In this document: piece by piece, positions 27,239-35,384 of the stretch
Numbering within the stretch: the stretch's first letter is position 1
How the letters are laid out: each line of letters starts with the position of its first letter
Notes under the pieces: model-generated
Databases searched by the model: none
What the model was told of the DNA's origin: nothing
The model's input: the letters and a program-made list of their open reading frames with translations, nothing else
Translations under genes and position numbers: made by a program
Assembly: GCA_002385755.1 (NCBI GenBank)
Contig: DGED01000049.1
Coordinates: forward strand, 9,742-52,016
DNA: 42,275 nucleotides
Direction of reading: 5' to 3'
From: Caryophanales bacterium UBA3935
Lineage (GTDB): Bacteria > Bacillota_I > Bacilli_A > ML615J-28 > CAG-698

Positions 27239-27243
27239 TCCTC

Positions 27244-27555
27244 CTAACTATCCAACACGTTGCCGGTCTTTTTTGCATAACGGACTTTCTTCCCGTCGAC
27301 AACGTTATAGCCGACACGAGTCGCCTCGTTCGTTTTCGGATCGACAACCATCACGTTCGAGGCGTGTATCGGGGCTTCCCTCTTCATAATACCGCCGTCG
27401 GGGTATGCGTTGGATGGTTTTGTGTGGCGCGATACAATGTTAACGCCTTCGACAATCACGCGGTTTTCTTTCCTCAACACCTTCAGCACCTTGCCGGTTT
27501 TGCCCTTGTATCCGCCCGTAATTACTTTTACAATATCTCCTTTTTTAATGTGCAT
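27244..27555 (-). CDS. rplX: 50S ribosomal protein L24
   Basis: 103 aa with the KOW motif at the start ([20 protein letters not shown]). Later [16 protein letters not shown] and [14 protein letters not shown]. An assembly initiator for the large subunit. Confidence 0.97.
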   Translation of the reverse strand: MHIKKGDIVKVITGGYKGKTGKVLKVLRKENRVIVEGVNIVSRHTKPSNAYPDGGIMKREAPIHASNVMVVDPKTNEATRVGYNVVDGKKVRYAKKTGNVLDS

Positions 27556-27566
27556 AAGAATCCTCC

Positions 27567-27935
27567 TTATAAGACCTCGGGAGCCAAAGAAATTATTTTC
27601 ATAAATTCTTTTTCCCGTAATTCGCGGGCAACCGGACCGAAAATACGGGTCCCGCGCGGGGTTTTATCTTCACGGATTAACACCGCGGCATTATCGTCAA
27701 ATTTGATGTAAGTGCCGTCGGGCCTTCTTAAACCAAATTTGGTCCTGACGATTACCGCTTTGACGATTTCACCTTTTTTCACGGCGCTTCCCGGCGTCGC
27801 CGACTTGACGGTGGCGATGATGATATCGCCGATATTGGCAAATCTGCGGCCCGTGCCGCCCAATACCCGTATTGTCAGGATTTCTTTCGCGCCGGAATTA
27901 TCCGCCACTTTTAATCTTGATTCTTGCTGTATCAT
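27567..27935 (-). CDS. rplN: 50S ribosomal protein L14
   Basis: 122 aa, exact family length. [40 protein letters not shown] and [15 protein letters not shown] are standard. Forms inter-subunit bridges. Confidence 0.98.
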   Translation of the reverse strand: MIQQESRLKVADNSGAKEILTIRVLGGTGRRFANIGDIIIATVKSATPGSAVKKGEIVKAVIVRTKFGLRRPDGTYIKFDDNAAVLIREDKTPRGTRIFGPVARELREKEFMKIISLAPEVL

Positions 27936-27947
27936 TCAAAACCCTCC

Positions 27948-28208
27948 TTATACCATTTCTGCCCGTTCGAGAATCTTTACGAGACGAAAATGTTTGGTTT
28001 TGGACAGGGGGCGGGTTTCCATTATTCGAACGGTATCGCCGACCCTAGCTTCGTTATTTTCATCGTGAGCCGTAAACTTCGCGCTATGAATAACCCGCTT
28101 GCCATACTTGGGATGCGGGCGATACATGGTGACTAATACTTTGATCGTTTTGTCTTCTTTGTCGGAAATAACTTTTCCCGTGTATGTTTTTCTACTATTG
28201 CGCTCCAT
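27948..28208 (-). CDS. rpsQ: 30S ribosomal protein S17
   Basis: 86 aa. [40 protein letters not shown] and [18 protein letters not shown]. An OB-fold early assembly protein. It begins 14 bases inside the end of rpmC. Confidence 0.98.
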   Translation of the reverse strand: MERNSRKTYTGKVISDKEDKTIKVLVTMYRPHPKYGKRVIHSAKFTAHDENNEARVGDTVRIMETRPLSKTKHFRLVKILERAEMV

Positions 28209-28464
28209 AGTTGCCTCCGTATTTTTCCGCGTTTGCCCGCTCGGTAAGAACGGTTTTCATCCGGGCAATTTGCTTTTTGGTTTTGCTGATGGAAGCGGTG
28301 TTTTCCAATTTGCCGACCGCGGCTTGGAAACGGAGATTAAAAAGTTCTTGTTTCAGCTCTTTAATCTGCTTTAAAATCATCGCTTCATCCATTTTCCTAA
28401 TCTTGTCCGTTTCCGACTCCCTTACGACTTTCTTTATTTCTTTTTGTTTTTTAGTCTTTGCCAT
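28195..28464 (-). CDS. rpmC: 50S ribosomal protein L29 with terminal extensions
   Basis: The L29 core [20 protein letters not shown] with [15 protein letters not shown] is clear. The protein is 89 aa from the ATG at 28464 (93 from a GTG at 28476), against about 65 in most bacteria. The extra length is a Lys-rich N-terminal stretch of about 20 residues ([15 protein letters not shown]) and a short C-terminal tail with [12 protein letters not shown]29 borders the exit tunnel. It overlaps rplP upstream and rpsQ downstream. Confidence 0.93.
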   Translation of the reverse strand: MAKTKKQKEIKKVVRESETDKIRKMDEAMILKQIKELKQELFNLRFQAAVGKLENTASISKTKKQIARMKTVLTERANAEKYGGNYGAQ

Positions 28465-28882
28465 TATTTTCACCACTCTCCTTGGCGATTACTTTTGTCT
28501 TAACCGGCAGTTTGTGCGCGGCTAAACGAAGGGCTTCGTAAGCCGTTTCCCTGTCAACTCCGCCGATTTCAAACATAACGGTGCCTTTTTTAACAACGGC
28601 AACAAAATGATCGGGAGAACCTTTCCCGCCGCCCATCCGCACTTCCAAAGGTTTGCGGGTGACGCCAATATGCGGGAATATCCTGATCCATACTTTACCG
28701 ACGCGTTTCATATAACGCGTCATCGCGATTCGGGCGGCCTCGATTTGTTGAGCGGTAATCCAATTACCGTTCATCGCGACCAAGCCGTAATCGCCGAAGC
28801 TAAGCTCTTTATTACCCTTGGCTTTTCCTTCGTAGCTGACGCGATGCGGCCGGCGATATTTTGTTCTTTTCGGCATTATCAT
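28451..28882 (-). CDS. rplP: 50S ribosomal protein L16
   Basis: 143 aa. [20 protein letters not shown] resembles the MLMPKR opening of Bacillus L16, which supports the ATG at 28882. [20 protein letters not shown] and [19 protein letters not shown] are diagnostic. It contacts the tRNA elbow in the A site. A GGGGG tract 9 bases upstream serves as ribosome binding site. Confidence 0.97.
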   Translation of the reverse strand: MIMPKRTKYRRPHRVSYEGKAKGNKELSFGDYGLVAMNGNWITAQQIEAARIAMTRYMKRVGKVWIRIFPHIGVTRKPLEVRMGGGKGSPDHFVAVVKKGTVMFEIGGVDRETAYEALRLAAHKLPVKTKVIAKESGENNGKD

Positions 28883-28884
28883 AC

Positions 28885-29538
28885 CTATTTACCCCCTTTT
28901 TCTTTTTTCTCGGGTAAAATCTCGCCTTTGCAAATCCAGACCTTGACGCCCAATATCCCGTATGTCGTTTTGGCTTCGGCTTTGGCGAAGTCAATGTCCG
29001 ACCTCAAGGTGTGCAGAGGAACGGTTCCCTCGCTATAACCTTCACTACGGGCCATATCGGCGCCGCCCAAGCGGCCCGAGACGAGCGTCCTGATTCCTTT
29101 CGCTCCGGCTCTCATTGTTCTTTGAATCGCCATTTTTTGTACCCGGCGGAAAGACGCGCGGCTTTCCAATTGTTCGGCGATATTCCTGGCTACCAAAGCC
29201 GCGTCCAAATCGGGATTTTTTATATCAACAACCGTCAAAAACACCGTTTTGCCGGTTAGTTTCTGTAAATATTCGACAACCTGGTTTTTCGTCTGACCTT
29301 CGCGGCCGATGACGACGCCGGGTTTTGCCGTATGAATAGTGAGCATTATTTTCGTTTTCGTTCTTTCGATTTCAATTTTCGACACGTATGCCTTCTTATA
29401 AAACTCGCCGATGTAATCGCGGATCTTCATGTCCTCGTGCAAAAGCTCGGGCACTTCGTTTTTGTTGGCATACCATTTAGAATCCCAATCGCGAATGATT
29501 CCTACGCGCAATCCGATCGGATTAACTTTTTGTCCCAT
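28885..29538 (-). CDS. rpsC: 30S ribosomal protein S3
   Basis: 217 aa. [20 protein letters not shown], the KH-domain GXXG in [13 protein letters not shown], and [18 protein letters not shown] [20 protein letters not shown]. Sits at the mRNA entry channel. Confidence 0.98.
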   Translation of the reverse strand: MGQKVNPIGLRVGIIRDWDSKWYANKNEVPELLHEDMKIRDYIGEFYKKAYVSKIEIERTKTKIMLTIHTAKPGVVIGREGQTKNQVVEYLQKLTGKTVFLTVVDIKNPDLDAALVARNIAEQLESRASFRRVQKMAIQRTMRAGAKGIRTLVSGRLGGADMARSEGYSEGTVPLHTLRSDIDFAKAEAKTTYGILGVKVWICKGEILPEKKEKGGK

Positions 29539-29549
29539 GAAATTCCTCC

Positions 29550-29888
29550 TTATTGCCTTTCTCCGAGCACAATCGTAATGTGACTCGTCCTTCTTGAAAC
29601 CCGATAACCGATTCCCTTGTTGCGGTAGTAAAGACGCGTTTTCAGGATCGGCCCCTCGTTTACGTAAGCTTCTTTTATGTACAATAAATTCTTGTCCAGG
29701 TCGTGATTATTGACGGCATTAGCGGTAGCCGACCGCAATACTTTTTCAATGGCGACACCGGGACGATTGGGGATTAAGCGCAGTATTGCCGTCGCTTCCG
29801 CGACATTCTTCCCCCGTACCAAATCAATAACCAACCGGGCCTTGCGAGGAGATACGCGAACGGTTCTTGCTGTTGCTTTTGCTTCCAT
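29550..29888 (-). CDS. rplV: 50S ribosomal protein L22
   Basis: 112 aa. [20 protein letters not shown] at the N-terminus and the tunnel loop region DEGP-like [17 protein letters not shown], then [16 protein letters not shown] [14 protein letters not shown]. Its beta-hairpin lines the exit tunnel, a known macrolide-resistance site. Confidence 0.98.
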   Translation of the reverse strand: MEAKATARTVRVSPRKARLVIDLVRGKNVAEATAILRLIPNRPGVAIEKVLRSATANAVNNHDLDKNLLYIKEAYVNEGPILKTRLYYRNKGIGYRVSRRTSHITIVLGERQ

Positions 29889-29899
29889 AAGTCTACCTC

Positions 29900-30178
29900 C
29901 TATTTCCTTGCTGCCTTTTTATCTTTGCCATGACCGCGGTATGTCCTGGTTGGCGCGAATTCCCCCAACTTATGACCGACCATTTCCTCGGTAATGTATA
30001 CCGGAATATGTTGCTTGCCGTTATAAACGGCAATGGTCAAGCCGACAAACTCGGGAAATATCGTAGAGCGCCGCGACCATGTCTGGATTACTTTTTTATG
30101 AGTTTTGCCCGATTGTTCCAACACTTTTTTCATTAAATGTTCGTCGCAAAACGGACCTTTTTTTATTGAGCGTGCCAT
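29900..30178 (-). CDS. rpsS: 30S ribosomal protein S19
   Basis: 92 aa. [40 protein letters not shown] and [20 protein letters not shown]: an intact S19 in the 30S head. Confidence 0.98.
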   Translation of the reverse strand: MARSIKKGPFCDEHLMKKVLEQSGKTHKKVIQTWSRRSTIFPEFVGLTIAVYNGKQHIPVYITEEMVGHKLGEFAPTRTYRGHGKDKKAARK

Positions 30179-30197
30179 ATAGAATTACTCCTTTCTA

Positions 30198-31025
30198 CTA
30201 CTTACGCCGTCTCACTATCAAATCGGACGATTTCTTCGTCGATTTTCTAGTTTTGACACCCAAAGTTATTTTGCCCCAAGGTGATAACGGCGCCTTGCGT
30301 CCGATCGGTGAACGGCCCTCGCCGCCGCCGTGGGGATGATCGACGGGATTCATCGCCGAACCGCGCACGGTAGGCTTAACCCCAAGATGGCGTGTTTTCC
30401 CGGCTTTTCCCCTTTTAATCAGGGAGTGGTCGGGATTTCCGACTTCGCCGATTGTAGCGCGGCAGTCGTTCAATACTTTTCTTACTTCTCCGCTGTTAAG
30501 ACGAAGAATGACATACTTATCCTCGCGACCCAATATTTGCGCTTTTGTGCCGGCGGCCCTAATCATTTGCCCGCCGTGTCCCGGGCTAAGTTCGATATTG
30601 TGAACAAACGTTCCCACCGGGATTTTATTCAACGGCAAGGCGTTGCCGATTTTAATGTCGGCGTTTTCGCCCGATTCTATTTTTTGCCCGACTTCAAGGT
30701 CTTGCGGGGCTAAAATATATCTCTTCTCGCCGTCGCTGTAATTGATAAGCGCGATATTGGCCGAACGATTCGGATCATATTCAATCGCGGCGACCGTTCC
30801 GACAATATTGTCTTTGTCGCGTTTAAAATCAATGATACGGTATTTTCTTTTATGACCTCCGCCACGATGACGCACCGTGATTCTGCCGGTGTTGTTCCGT
30901 CCGCCCTTTTTCTTTAAAGGGCTCAACAGACTTTTTTCCGGTTTGGTTTTGGTGATTTCCTCGAAAGTGAAACCAGTCATGTTCCGGCGCGCGTTGGTGA
31001 TAGGCTTATATTTCTTGATTGCCAT
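30198..31025 (-). CDS. rplB: 50S ribosomal protein L2
   Basis: 275 aa, normal length. [40 protein letters not shown], and the active-centre-proximal block [20 protein letters not shown] holding the conserved His. Needed for subunit association and peptidyl transfer. Confidence 0.99.
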   Translation of the reverse strand: MAIKKYKPITNARRNMTGFTFEEITKTKPEKSLLSPLKKKGGRNNTGRITVRHRGGGHKRKYRIIDFKRDKDNIVGTVAAIEYDPNRSANIALINYSDGEKRYILAPQDLEVGQKIESGENADIKIGNALPLNKIPVGTFVHNIELSPGHGGQMIRAAGTKAQILGREDKYVILRLNSGEVRKVLNDCRATIGEVGNPDHSLIKRGKAGKTRHLGVKPTVRGSAMNPVDHPHGGGEGRSPIGRKAPLSPWGKITLGVKTRKSTKKSSDLIVRRRK

Positions 31026-31044
31026 TTTATCCTCCTTATATCGG

Positions 31045-31329
31045 CTATATTTCGAACCTGTCGATTACTTGCCCTTTTTGCAAGGTTACGATTGCTTTTC
31101 GAACCGCCGGCGCAAAGCCTTCGTAACGACCGACTCTCCGCCTTTTTTTCCTAACGTTAATAATGTTTACGCTAACGACGTTAACATTAAATATTTCCTC
31201 GATGGCTTTTTTTACCTCAATTTTATTAACGCCTTGTTTGACTTCGAACGAATATTTGCCGCTGTCCGTTAATTTCGTGGTTTTTTCCGTGATGAGAGGG
31301 CGAACAATGATATCATAAGGGTTTTTCAT
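31045..31329 (-). CDS. rplW: 50S ribosomal protein L23
   Basis: 94 aa. [20 protein letters not shown] and [20 protein letters not shown], then [20 protein letters not shown]. Docking site for trigger factor and SRP at the tunnel exit. The start shares one base with the rplD stop (TAATG). Confidence 0.98.
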   Translation of the reverse strand: MKNPYDIIVRPLITEKTTKLTDSGKYSFEVKQGVNKIEVKKAIEEIFNVNVVSVNIINVRKKRRRVGRYEGFAPAVRKAIVTLQKGQVIDRFEI

Positions 31330-31952
31330 TACGCTAATTCCTCCTCATATTTTTTTACAACCTCAAGCGGCATCACATAATAATCAGCGTCGGTAAGCTG
31401 GTATACGCTTAAATGATTTTTTGTCTGCACCAAAACGTTGGGAATATTGCGGCCGGCGGTAAATAAGTTAAAATCATACTCGGGGCTGACAAAAATTATC
31501 TTACCTTCGAGATTAAGATCCTTCACAACCCGCAATAAACTCTTCGTCTTGAAATCAGCCAATTCGATTTTATCAACGACGATAAACCGCTGACTGCTCA
31601 CCCGGTCAGACAAAAGCGACTTCAAAGCCAGTTTCACAACTTTTTTGTTGACTTTCACGCTGTGACTGCGCGGAACCGGACCAAATACCACGCCGCCGCC
31701 CTTCCATTGCGGCGCCCTGATCGAGCCTTGGCGCGAACGGCCCGTGCCCTTTTGACGCCACGGCTTGCGGCCGCCGCCCTTGACTTCTTTTCTTTTCTTC
31801 GTCTTATGCGTTCCTTGGCGCATGGCGGCGCGTTCGGCATTTACTACTTCGTATATTGCTTGCCTGTTCGGCTCGATGCCGAAAACATTATCGTTCAATT
31901 CAACCTTATTGATTTCTTCACCCATTTGGTTAAGCACGACTACACTAGGCAT
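31329..31952 (-). CDS. rplD: 50S ribosomal protein L4
   Basis: 207 aa. The tunnel loop TKKRKEVKGGGRKPWRQKGT and GSIRAPQWKGGGVVFGPVPR are intact. In gamma-proteobacteria L4 represses the S10 operon through its leader; whether that holds here is unknown, although the operon has a substantial leader. Confidence 0.98.
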   Translation of the reverse strand: MPSVVVLNQMGEEINKVELNDNVFGIEPNRQAIYEVVNAERAAMRQGTHKTKKRKEVKGGGRKPWRQKGTGRSRQGSIRAPQWKGGGVVFGPVPRSHSVKVNKKVVKLALKSLLSDRVSSQRFIVVDKIELADFKTKSLLRVVKDLNLEGKIIFVSPEYDFNLFTAGRNIPNVLVQTKNHLSVYQLTDADYYVMPLEVVKKYEEELA

Positions 31953-31965
31953 ATTGTACTCCTTT

Positions 31966-32625
31966 CTATATTAGCGCATCGGGGTTAACGGCGGCATTTC
32001 TCGCCTTCACCGCGTTGGTAATGATAACGTAAGAATTTCTCGGACCCGGAATATTGCCTTTTACAAGCATCACGTTTCTGTCCAAATCAATTTTTACAAT
32101 CTCCAGGTTTTGAACCGTAACCCGATTGCCCCCCATTCTTCCGGGCATTTTTTTACCTTTTTTGATCCTCGCTGGGTTTCGCGAGCCCATCGACCCGATA
32201 CCGCGATGATAACCGGATCCGTGAGCCCTCGGCCCCATAGAAAAATTATGACGTTTGATGACTCCCTGGTATCCCTTGCCTTTGCTGGTTCCCGTAACGT
32301 CCACAAGTTCGCCTTCTTTGAAAATATTTGCTTTGACTTCCTGCCCGACGGAAAAAACTTGCATTTCCGTTCCGGCAATCTCTCTTACGAAGCGCTTAGG
32401 ACTGGCGTTAGCCTTGGCAACATGACCCAATTCCGGTTTATTGGCAAGCTTTTCCCGCTTGTCCTCGTAACCGAGCTGCACGGCCTCGTAGCCGTCCTTT
32501 TCCGAGGTTTTCGTCTGCAGGACGACATTGGGCTTGACGTCGATTACCGTAACCGGAACGAGTAATCCGTTATCTTTAAAGATTTGCGTCATTCCGAGTT
32601 TTTTTCCTAAGATTCCTTTAGCCAT
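31966..32625 (-). CDS. rplC: 50S ribosomal protein L3
   Basis: 219 aa from the ATG at 32625 (GGGAGGTG upstream; the reading from 32646 adds seven unsupported residues). [40 protein letters not shown] and [19 protein letters not shown]: intact family motifs. A primary assembly protein reaching the peptidyl-transferase centre. Confidence 0.98.
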   Translation of the reverse strand: MAKGILGKKLGMTQIFKDNGLLVPVTVIDVKPNVVLQTKTSEKDGYEAVQLGYEDKREKLANKPELGHVAKANASPKRFVREIAGTEMQVFSVGQEVKANIFKEGELVDVTGTSKGKGYQGVIKRHNFSMGPRAHGSGYHRGIGSMGSRNPARIKKGKKMPGRMGGNRVTVQNLEIVKIDLDRNVMLVKGNIPGPRNSYVIITNAVKARNAAVNPDALI

Positions 32626-32642
32626 GAATTTCACCTCCCAAT

Positions 32643-32954
32643 TCATTGTTTCAAGATTATATCGACACCGGCCGGGATTTCAAGATGAATCAAAGCATCC
32701 ATCGTTTTCGGCGTTGTTTCAATAATGTCGATAAGTCTTTTGTGCGTTCTTCTTTCAAACTGTTCACGGCTGTCTTTATATTTGTGCGGCGAACGAATAA
32801 TAGTGAATACCTCTTTTTCCGTGGGTAACGGAATCGGTCCCGATACGACCGCGCCCGCTCTCTTTGCCGTCTCGACGATTTTCTTGGCCGATTGATCAAG
32901 CAAACGGTGATCGTATGATACCAGTTTAATTCTTAATGCTGCTTTTTTTGCCAT
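32643..32954 (-). CDS. rpsJ: 30S ribosomal protein S10 (NusE)
   Basis: 103 aa from the ATG at 32954, which has AAGGAGG upstream; the in-frame region back to 33059 is untranslated leader. [40 protein letters not shown] and [20 protein letters not shown] are diagnostic. S10 also acts as NusE in antitermination. First gene of the 30-gene operon. Confidence 0.98.
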   Translation of the reverse strand: MAKKAALRIKLVSYDHRLLDQSAKKIVETAKRAGAVVSGPIPLPTEKEVFTIIRSPHKYKDSREQFERRTHKRLIDIIETTPKTMDALIHLEIPAGVDIILKQ

Positions 32955-33074
32955 ATGGTCCTCCTTTGCATCCATTTGTAATGTAGCTCGGCTCCGCGCA
33001 AATTCCCCGACAGCAGGCATGGCAACGTATCCGTGCGTGTCAGCAACCTTGCACATCAATGCCTCTCAAGAGCC
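32955..33074 (-). promoter_or_regulatory. 5' leader of the S10 operon
   Basis: About 120 untranslated bases between the predicted start of transcription (near 33074) and rpsJ. The RNA begins with a small self-complementary element (CTCTTGAGAG), then has GGCAT and ATGCC arms that could close a larger stem, and it is GC-richer than nearby spacers. This looks like a structured ribosomal-protein leader, but I cannot match it to a named leader family by eye. Confidence 0.45.
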
Positions 33075-33080
33075 TTTTAT

Positions 33081-33109
33081 ATACTACCAAAAAGTAATAT
33101 TGATGTCAA
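33081..33109 (-). promoter_or_regulatory. Main promoter of the S10-spc-alpha operon
   Basis: Minus strand: consensus -35 TTGACA (33109-33104), a 17-base spacer, -10 TAGTAT (33086-33081), with an A/T-rich stretch upstream that could act as an UP element. The best promoter match in the window. Confidence 0.88.
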
Positions 33110-33186
33110 GGAATTTATTTATTTTTTTTCGCGACTTTAATCCTTCTCTATTGTATATTATTGGCAAAATATATATTTTTACTCTT

Positions 33187-33209
33187 AAAAAAAACCGCGT
33201 TACGCGGTT
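33187..33209 (-). terminator. Terminator containing the lipoprotein stop codon
   Basis: Minus strand: AACCGCG-TAA-CGCGGTT followed by six or more T residues. The three-base loop (33202-33200) is the TAA stop of the lipoprotein gene, so the last coding codons form the 5' arm of the hairpin. Confidence 0.85.
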
Positions 33210-34027
33210 CGCAATTCCTCAAGGGAAATTTTGTATTGTCCGCTCCTCTCGGAGTCGCCGTCATAATATTTCAATTTCATGTAAATGTTCGTGATTTCGA
33301 TTTCCTTGCTTATTTTCTTATCCGACCCGGAAAAATAATCTTTTCCAAAAGTCGCGTAGTGGTACAGACCAAACGCGGGGAAAATCAGGCCATCGACCGT
33401 TTCACACCATGCTTGGAAATCAATATGGCTGGGCGCGTCCTTCTTCGCGTGATTAATGTAATACTTAAAGCGATATTGGTCGGGATCGGCATCGTTCAAA
33501 ACGACGCCGAAATCAACTAAATCGCCGATCTCCGTTAAATCGGTGATAAAATTGTCTTCGGGAAAAACAATCATCTCCTCGGCATAAGCGTATTCTTTCC
33601 GTTCCGGCGCCCCGTCCAAAACATGAAAATATTCAAAGCGGGCTTTAATCTCAGAAAGAGCCCCGCCACCCACGGGCATCAACGGCAAGAATTTTTGACC
33701 TCGGTAGCGAAAATCATTCTCCCGCGCGAAATTATAATAAGTTTGATAGTCCCCGGCCGCGCTGACCCAATCGATTTGATAATACTCGATTTTTCTCCCC
33801 GTCCCCCGAACAACCCGCATAATAACCGTTATCGACTGACGGACGACCAACCCGCTATCGGTTAAGATAATGTCGCCGGCCAGTTCGATGTGCGAGTCAA
33901 AATCATCATTAATAAATGAATGATCGGCAACGATTTTTTCCGGCTTATACGGCTTTTTATTACAGCCCGCAAACGCAATAACGAGCAACAACAAAATTAT
34001 GCTACTAACAATTCTACGATGCTTCAT
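33200..34027 (-). CDS. Putative lipoprotein of unknown function
   Basis: 275 aa. A classic lipoprotein signal: basic MKHRR, a hydrophobic helix SSIILLLLVIAFAG, and a lipobox AFAGC with the lipidated Cys22, so the protein should be anchored outside the membrane. The mature part is acidic and aromatic-rich, with FLPLMPVGGGALSEIKARFE and a central EEMIVFPEDNFITDL, and probably beta-rich. I do not recognise a family. It overlaps the upstream membrane-protein gene by 14 bases, suggesting the two act together. Its stop lies inside the terminator loop. Confidence 0.8.
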   Translation of the reverse strand: MKHRRIVSSIILLLLVIAFAGCNKKPYKPEKIVADHSFINDDFDSHIELAGDIILTDSGLVVRQSITVIMRVVRGTGRKIEYYQIDWVSAAGDYQTYYNFARENDFRYRGQKFLPLMPVGGGALSEIKARFEYFHVLDGAPERKEYAYAEEMIVFPEDNFITDLTEIGDLVDFGVVLNDADPDQYRFKYYINHAKKDAPSHIDFQAWCETVDGLIFPAFGLYHYATFGKDYFSGSDKKISKEIEITNIYMKLKYYDGDSERSGQYKISLEELRTA

Positions 34028-34511
34028 CGGCGTTTCCTTCCTCTAAAAACAAATACAAATCATCTATAAATGGTTGCGTGTAATTCTCGAGTTTGGCCTG
34101 CAGCCAAAAAATAAAGCGCCGCGCCGTTTCGGCGGGAAAAAGCAGAACATACTTGCGCCGGGTGTTTTTAAGATTGATAATCACTTTCTTGTAACCAAAA
34201 AGACTGTCAAAATCGGTAAGCAAATCCAAACTCTCGATATGAAGCAAACTAAAAGCGGATTCCCGTTTATTTACCGCGATCGTCATATAATTATCTTTAA
34301 AATAAAAACTGCGGATTTTCCGGTTATCGGATATGCCAGCTATGATAATAATCGCCAAAAGCGCAAGCGGGAGCACGACATATTTTAAAGAGGGGGGAAA
34401 GGTAATCGCGAGAGTCAATAAAAAATAACCCGCTTCCGCGAGGACGCTGATAACGGCCAATTTGAGCGCCAATTCGCTTTTTTTCAACTTCACTTGATAA
34501 TACCTGCGCAA
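34014..34511 (-). CDS. Two-helix membrane protein, possible PH-like domain
   Basis: 165 aa from a TTG start at 34511 with GGTGAT just upstream. Two adjacent membrane helices (about 14-35 and 42-60, AVISVLAEAGYFLLTLAITF and YVVLPLALLAIIIIAGI) precede a cytoplasmic domain of about 100 residues whose alternating strand pattern (SFYFKDNYMTIAV, KKVIINLKNTRRKYVLLF) ends in a helix (ARRFIFWLQAKLENY), reminiscent of bacterial PH-like domains. The function is unknown. A TATAAT at 34534-34529 on the same strand may drive it, but the implied leader would be only about ten bases. Confidence 0.65.
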   Translation of the reverse strand: MRRYYQVKLKKSELALKLAVISVLAEAGYFLLTLAITFPPSLKYVVLPLALLAIIIIAGISDNRKIRSFYFKDNYMTIAVNKRESAFSLLHIESLDLLTDFDSLFGYKKVIINLKNTRRKYVLLFPAETARRFIFWLQAKLENYTQPFIDDLYLFLEEGNADEAS

Positions 34512-34575
34512 CTATATCACCAAAATAAATTATATCATTTTACCGAAGCAAATAAAAGCGTTAATCTTTCCTTTT

Positions 34576-34791
34576 TTACACTTCCCTGTAAAGAAAATCC
34601 TTGATTCTGTTTATATAGTAGGTTATCGGTCTCTGAGCCAAAGTTTCGGCAGGCGCCATCCCCTGTTGACCGATACCGGGGCGAGGCACTGCGTAAGGCG
34701 GATGGAACGCCCCGTAAGGCGAGCGCCCGTTTATATTATTAAAGATTTTCGCGGTCTGGTTAATTAATCTTGAAATGTCGTTGAAATTCAT
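34576..34791 (-). CDS. Small protein of unknown function (71 aa)
   Basis: MNFNDISRLINQTAKIFNNI at the N-terminus is predicted helical. A central Pro/Gly/Tyr/Gln-rich segment follows (GAFHPPYAVPRPGIGQQG), then a second helix, PITYYINRIKDFLYREV. There is no membrane segment or Cys. The ribosome binding site GGAGGTG lies 7 bases before the ATG, which supports real translation. No family recognised. It lies immediately downstream of the YjcZ-like gene's terminator. The following 64 bases hold only a possible -10 element for the next gene. Confidence 0.6.
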   Translation of the reverse strand: MNFNDISRLINQTAKIFNNINGRSPYGAFHPPYAVPRPGIGQQGMAPAETLAQRPITYYINRIKDFLYREV

Positions 34792-34822
34792 TTTCTTTCA
34801 CCTCCGTCAACTTATAATCCTA

Positions 34823-34853
34823 AAACAAAAGAGGATTAAATCCTCTTTTGTTT
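34823..34853 (-). terminator. Terminator after the YjcZ-like gene
   Basis: A 13-base perfect inverted repeat, aaacaaaagagga (34823-34835) with tcctcttttgttt (34841-34853), and a 5-base loop. Read on the minus strand it begins inside the TAA stop of the 51-residue gene. Confidence 0.7.
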
Positions 34854-35007
34854 AGAACCAAAACGCCGCACCGACGATAACCAACAAAATAAATAATACC
34901 AACACGAATGCGTATCTATTGCCTATTCCGTGGAATCCGCAGATGCCGACTGCTGGTGTGCAGCAACACGGGTCAATTGGTTTGCAAGGATTTATTCTAC
35001 CCGGCAT
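34852..35007 (-). CDS. YjcZ-like small hydrophobic protein (51 aa)
   Basis: Found by translating the spacer. MPGRINPCKPIDPCCCTPAV is followed by GICGFHGIGNR and a single C-terminal membrane helix, YAFVLVLFILLVIVGAAFWF, ending at the stop. The FVLVLFILLVIVGAAF helix is the hallmark of the YjcZ/YozV-type small proteins that many sporeforming Bacilli make in the sporangium; the N-terminal part is unusual in carrying five Cys residues, three of them adjacent. AAAGGTGG lies 7 bases before the ATG. Upstream, CATAAACTA resembles a sigma-E/sigma-K -10 (CATAnnnTA), but no matching -35 was found. Divergent to feoAB. Confidence 0.72.
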   Translation of the reverse strand: MPGRINPCKPIDPCCCTPAVGICGFHGIGNRYAFVLVLFILLVIVGAAFWF

Positions 35008-35053
35008 TTTTACACCACCTTTCATTTATAGTTTATGAAATAACAAAAAATGT

Positions 35054-35078
35054 GATAATGACATTTGCATTAATTATC
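35054..35078. promoter_or_regulatory. Possible metalloregulator operator upstream of feoAB
   Basis: An inverted repeat GATAAT (35054-35059) ... ATTATC (35073-35078) with inner AATG/CATT partial symmetry, in the spacer between the YjcZ-like gene and feoA. It recalls the halves of a Fur box (GATAATGATAATCATTATC), but the spacing is wider than the classical 19-mer. Confidence 0.3.
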
Positions 35079-35159
35079 GGCGTAACGACAAAAATATCGG
35101 CTTTTATCACTAATTACGGGCGTTAGTCATAATATAGAATGGTTGAAATGGGGATGATT

Positions 35160-35384
35160 ATGAAACTCGGACAATTAAGCGTCAACGAGACCGGGATTAT
35201 TACAAAAGTTAACGCGGATTCCCGGTTTAAAGAACGCCTGCATTCGCTCGGTTTTATAAAAAACAATTCCGTCAAATTAATAATGCACGGACGAAAAAAA
35301 GAGATTTCCGTGTACGAAATTTATAACGGACTAGTGGCGTTAAGAAAAGAAGACGCCGAACTAATCGAGGTGGATGTTAGATGA
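35160..35384 (+). CDS. feoA: Ferrous iron transport protein A
   Basis: 74 aa, SH3-like FeoA domain: MKLGQLSVNETGIITKVNAD, KERLHSLGFIKNNSVKLI and VALRKEDAELIEV. FeoA supports FeoB-driven Fe(II) uptake from the cytoplasmic face. The start at 35160 is used because GGGG lies 6 bases upstream; the earlier in-frame ATG at 35139 has no site. The stop overlaps the feoB ATG (ATGA). Confidence 0.93.
   Translation: MKLGQLSVNETGIITKVNADSRFKERLHSLGFIKNNSVKLIMHGRKKEISVYEIYNGLVALRKEDAELIEVDVR

Noticed and set aside
32955..33059. N-terminal extension of S10
   Set aside because: S10 is 103 residues in Bacilli and AAGGAGG directly precedes the ATG at 32954; the region is leader RNA.
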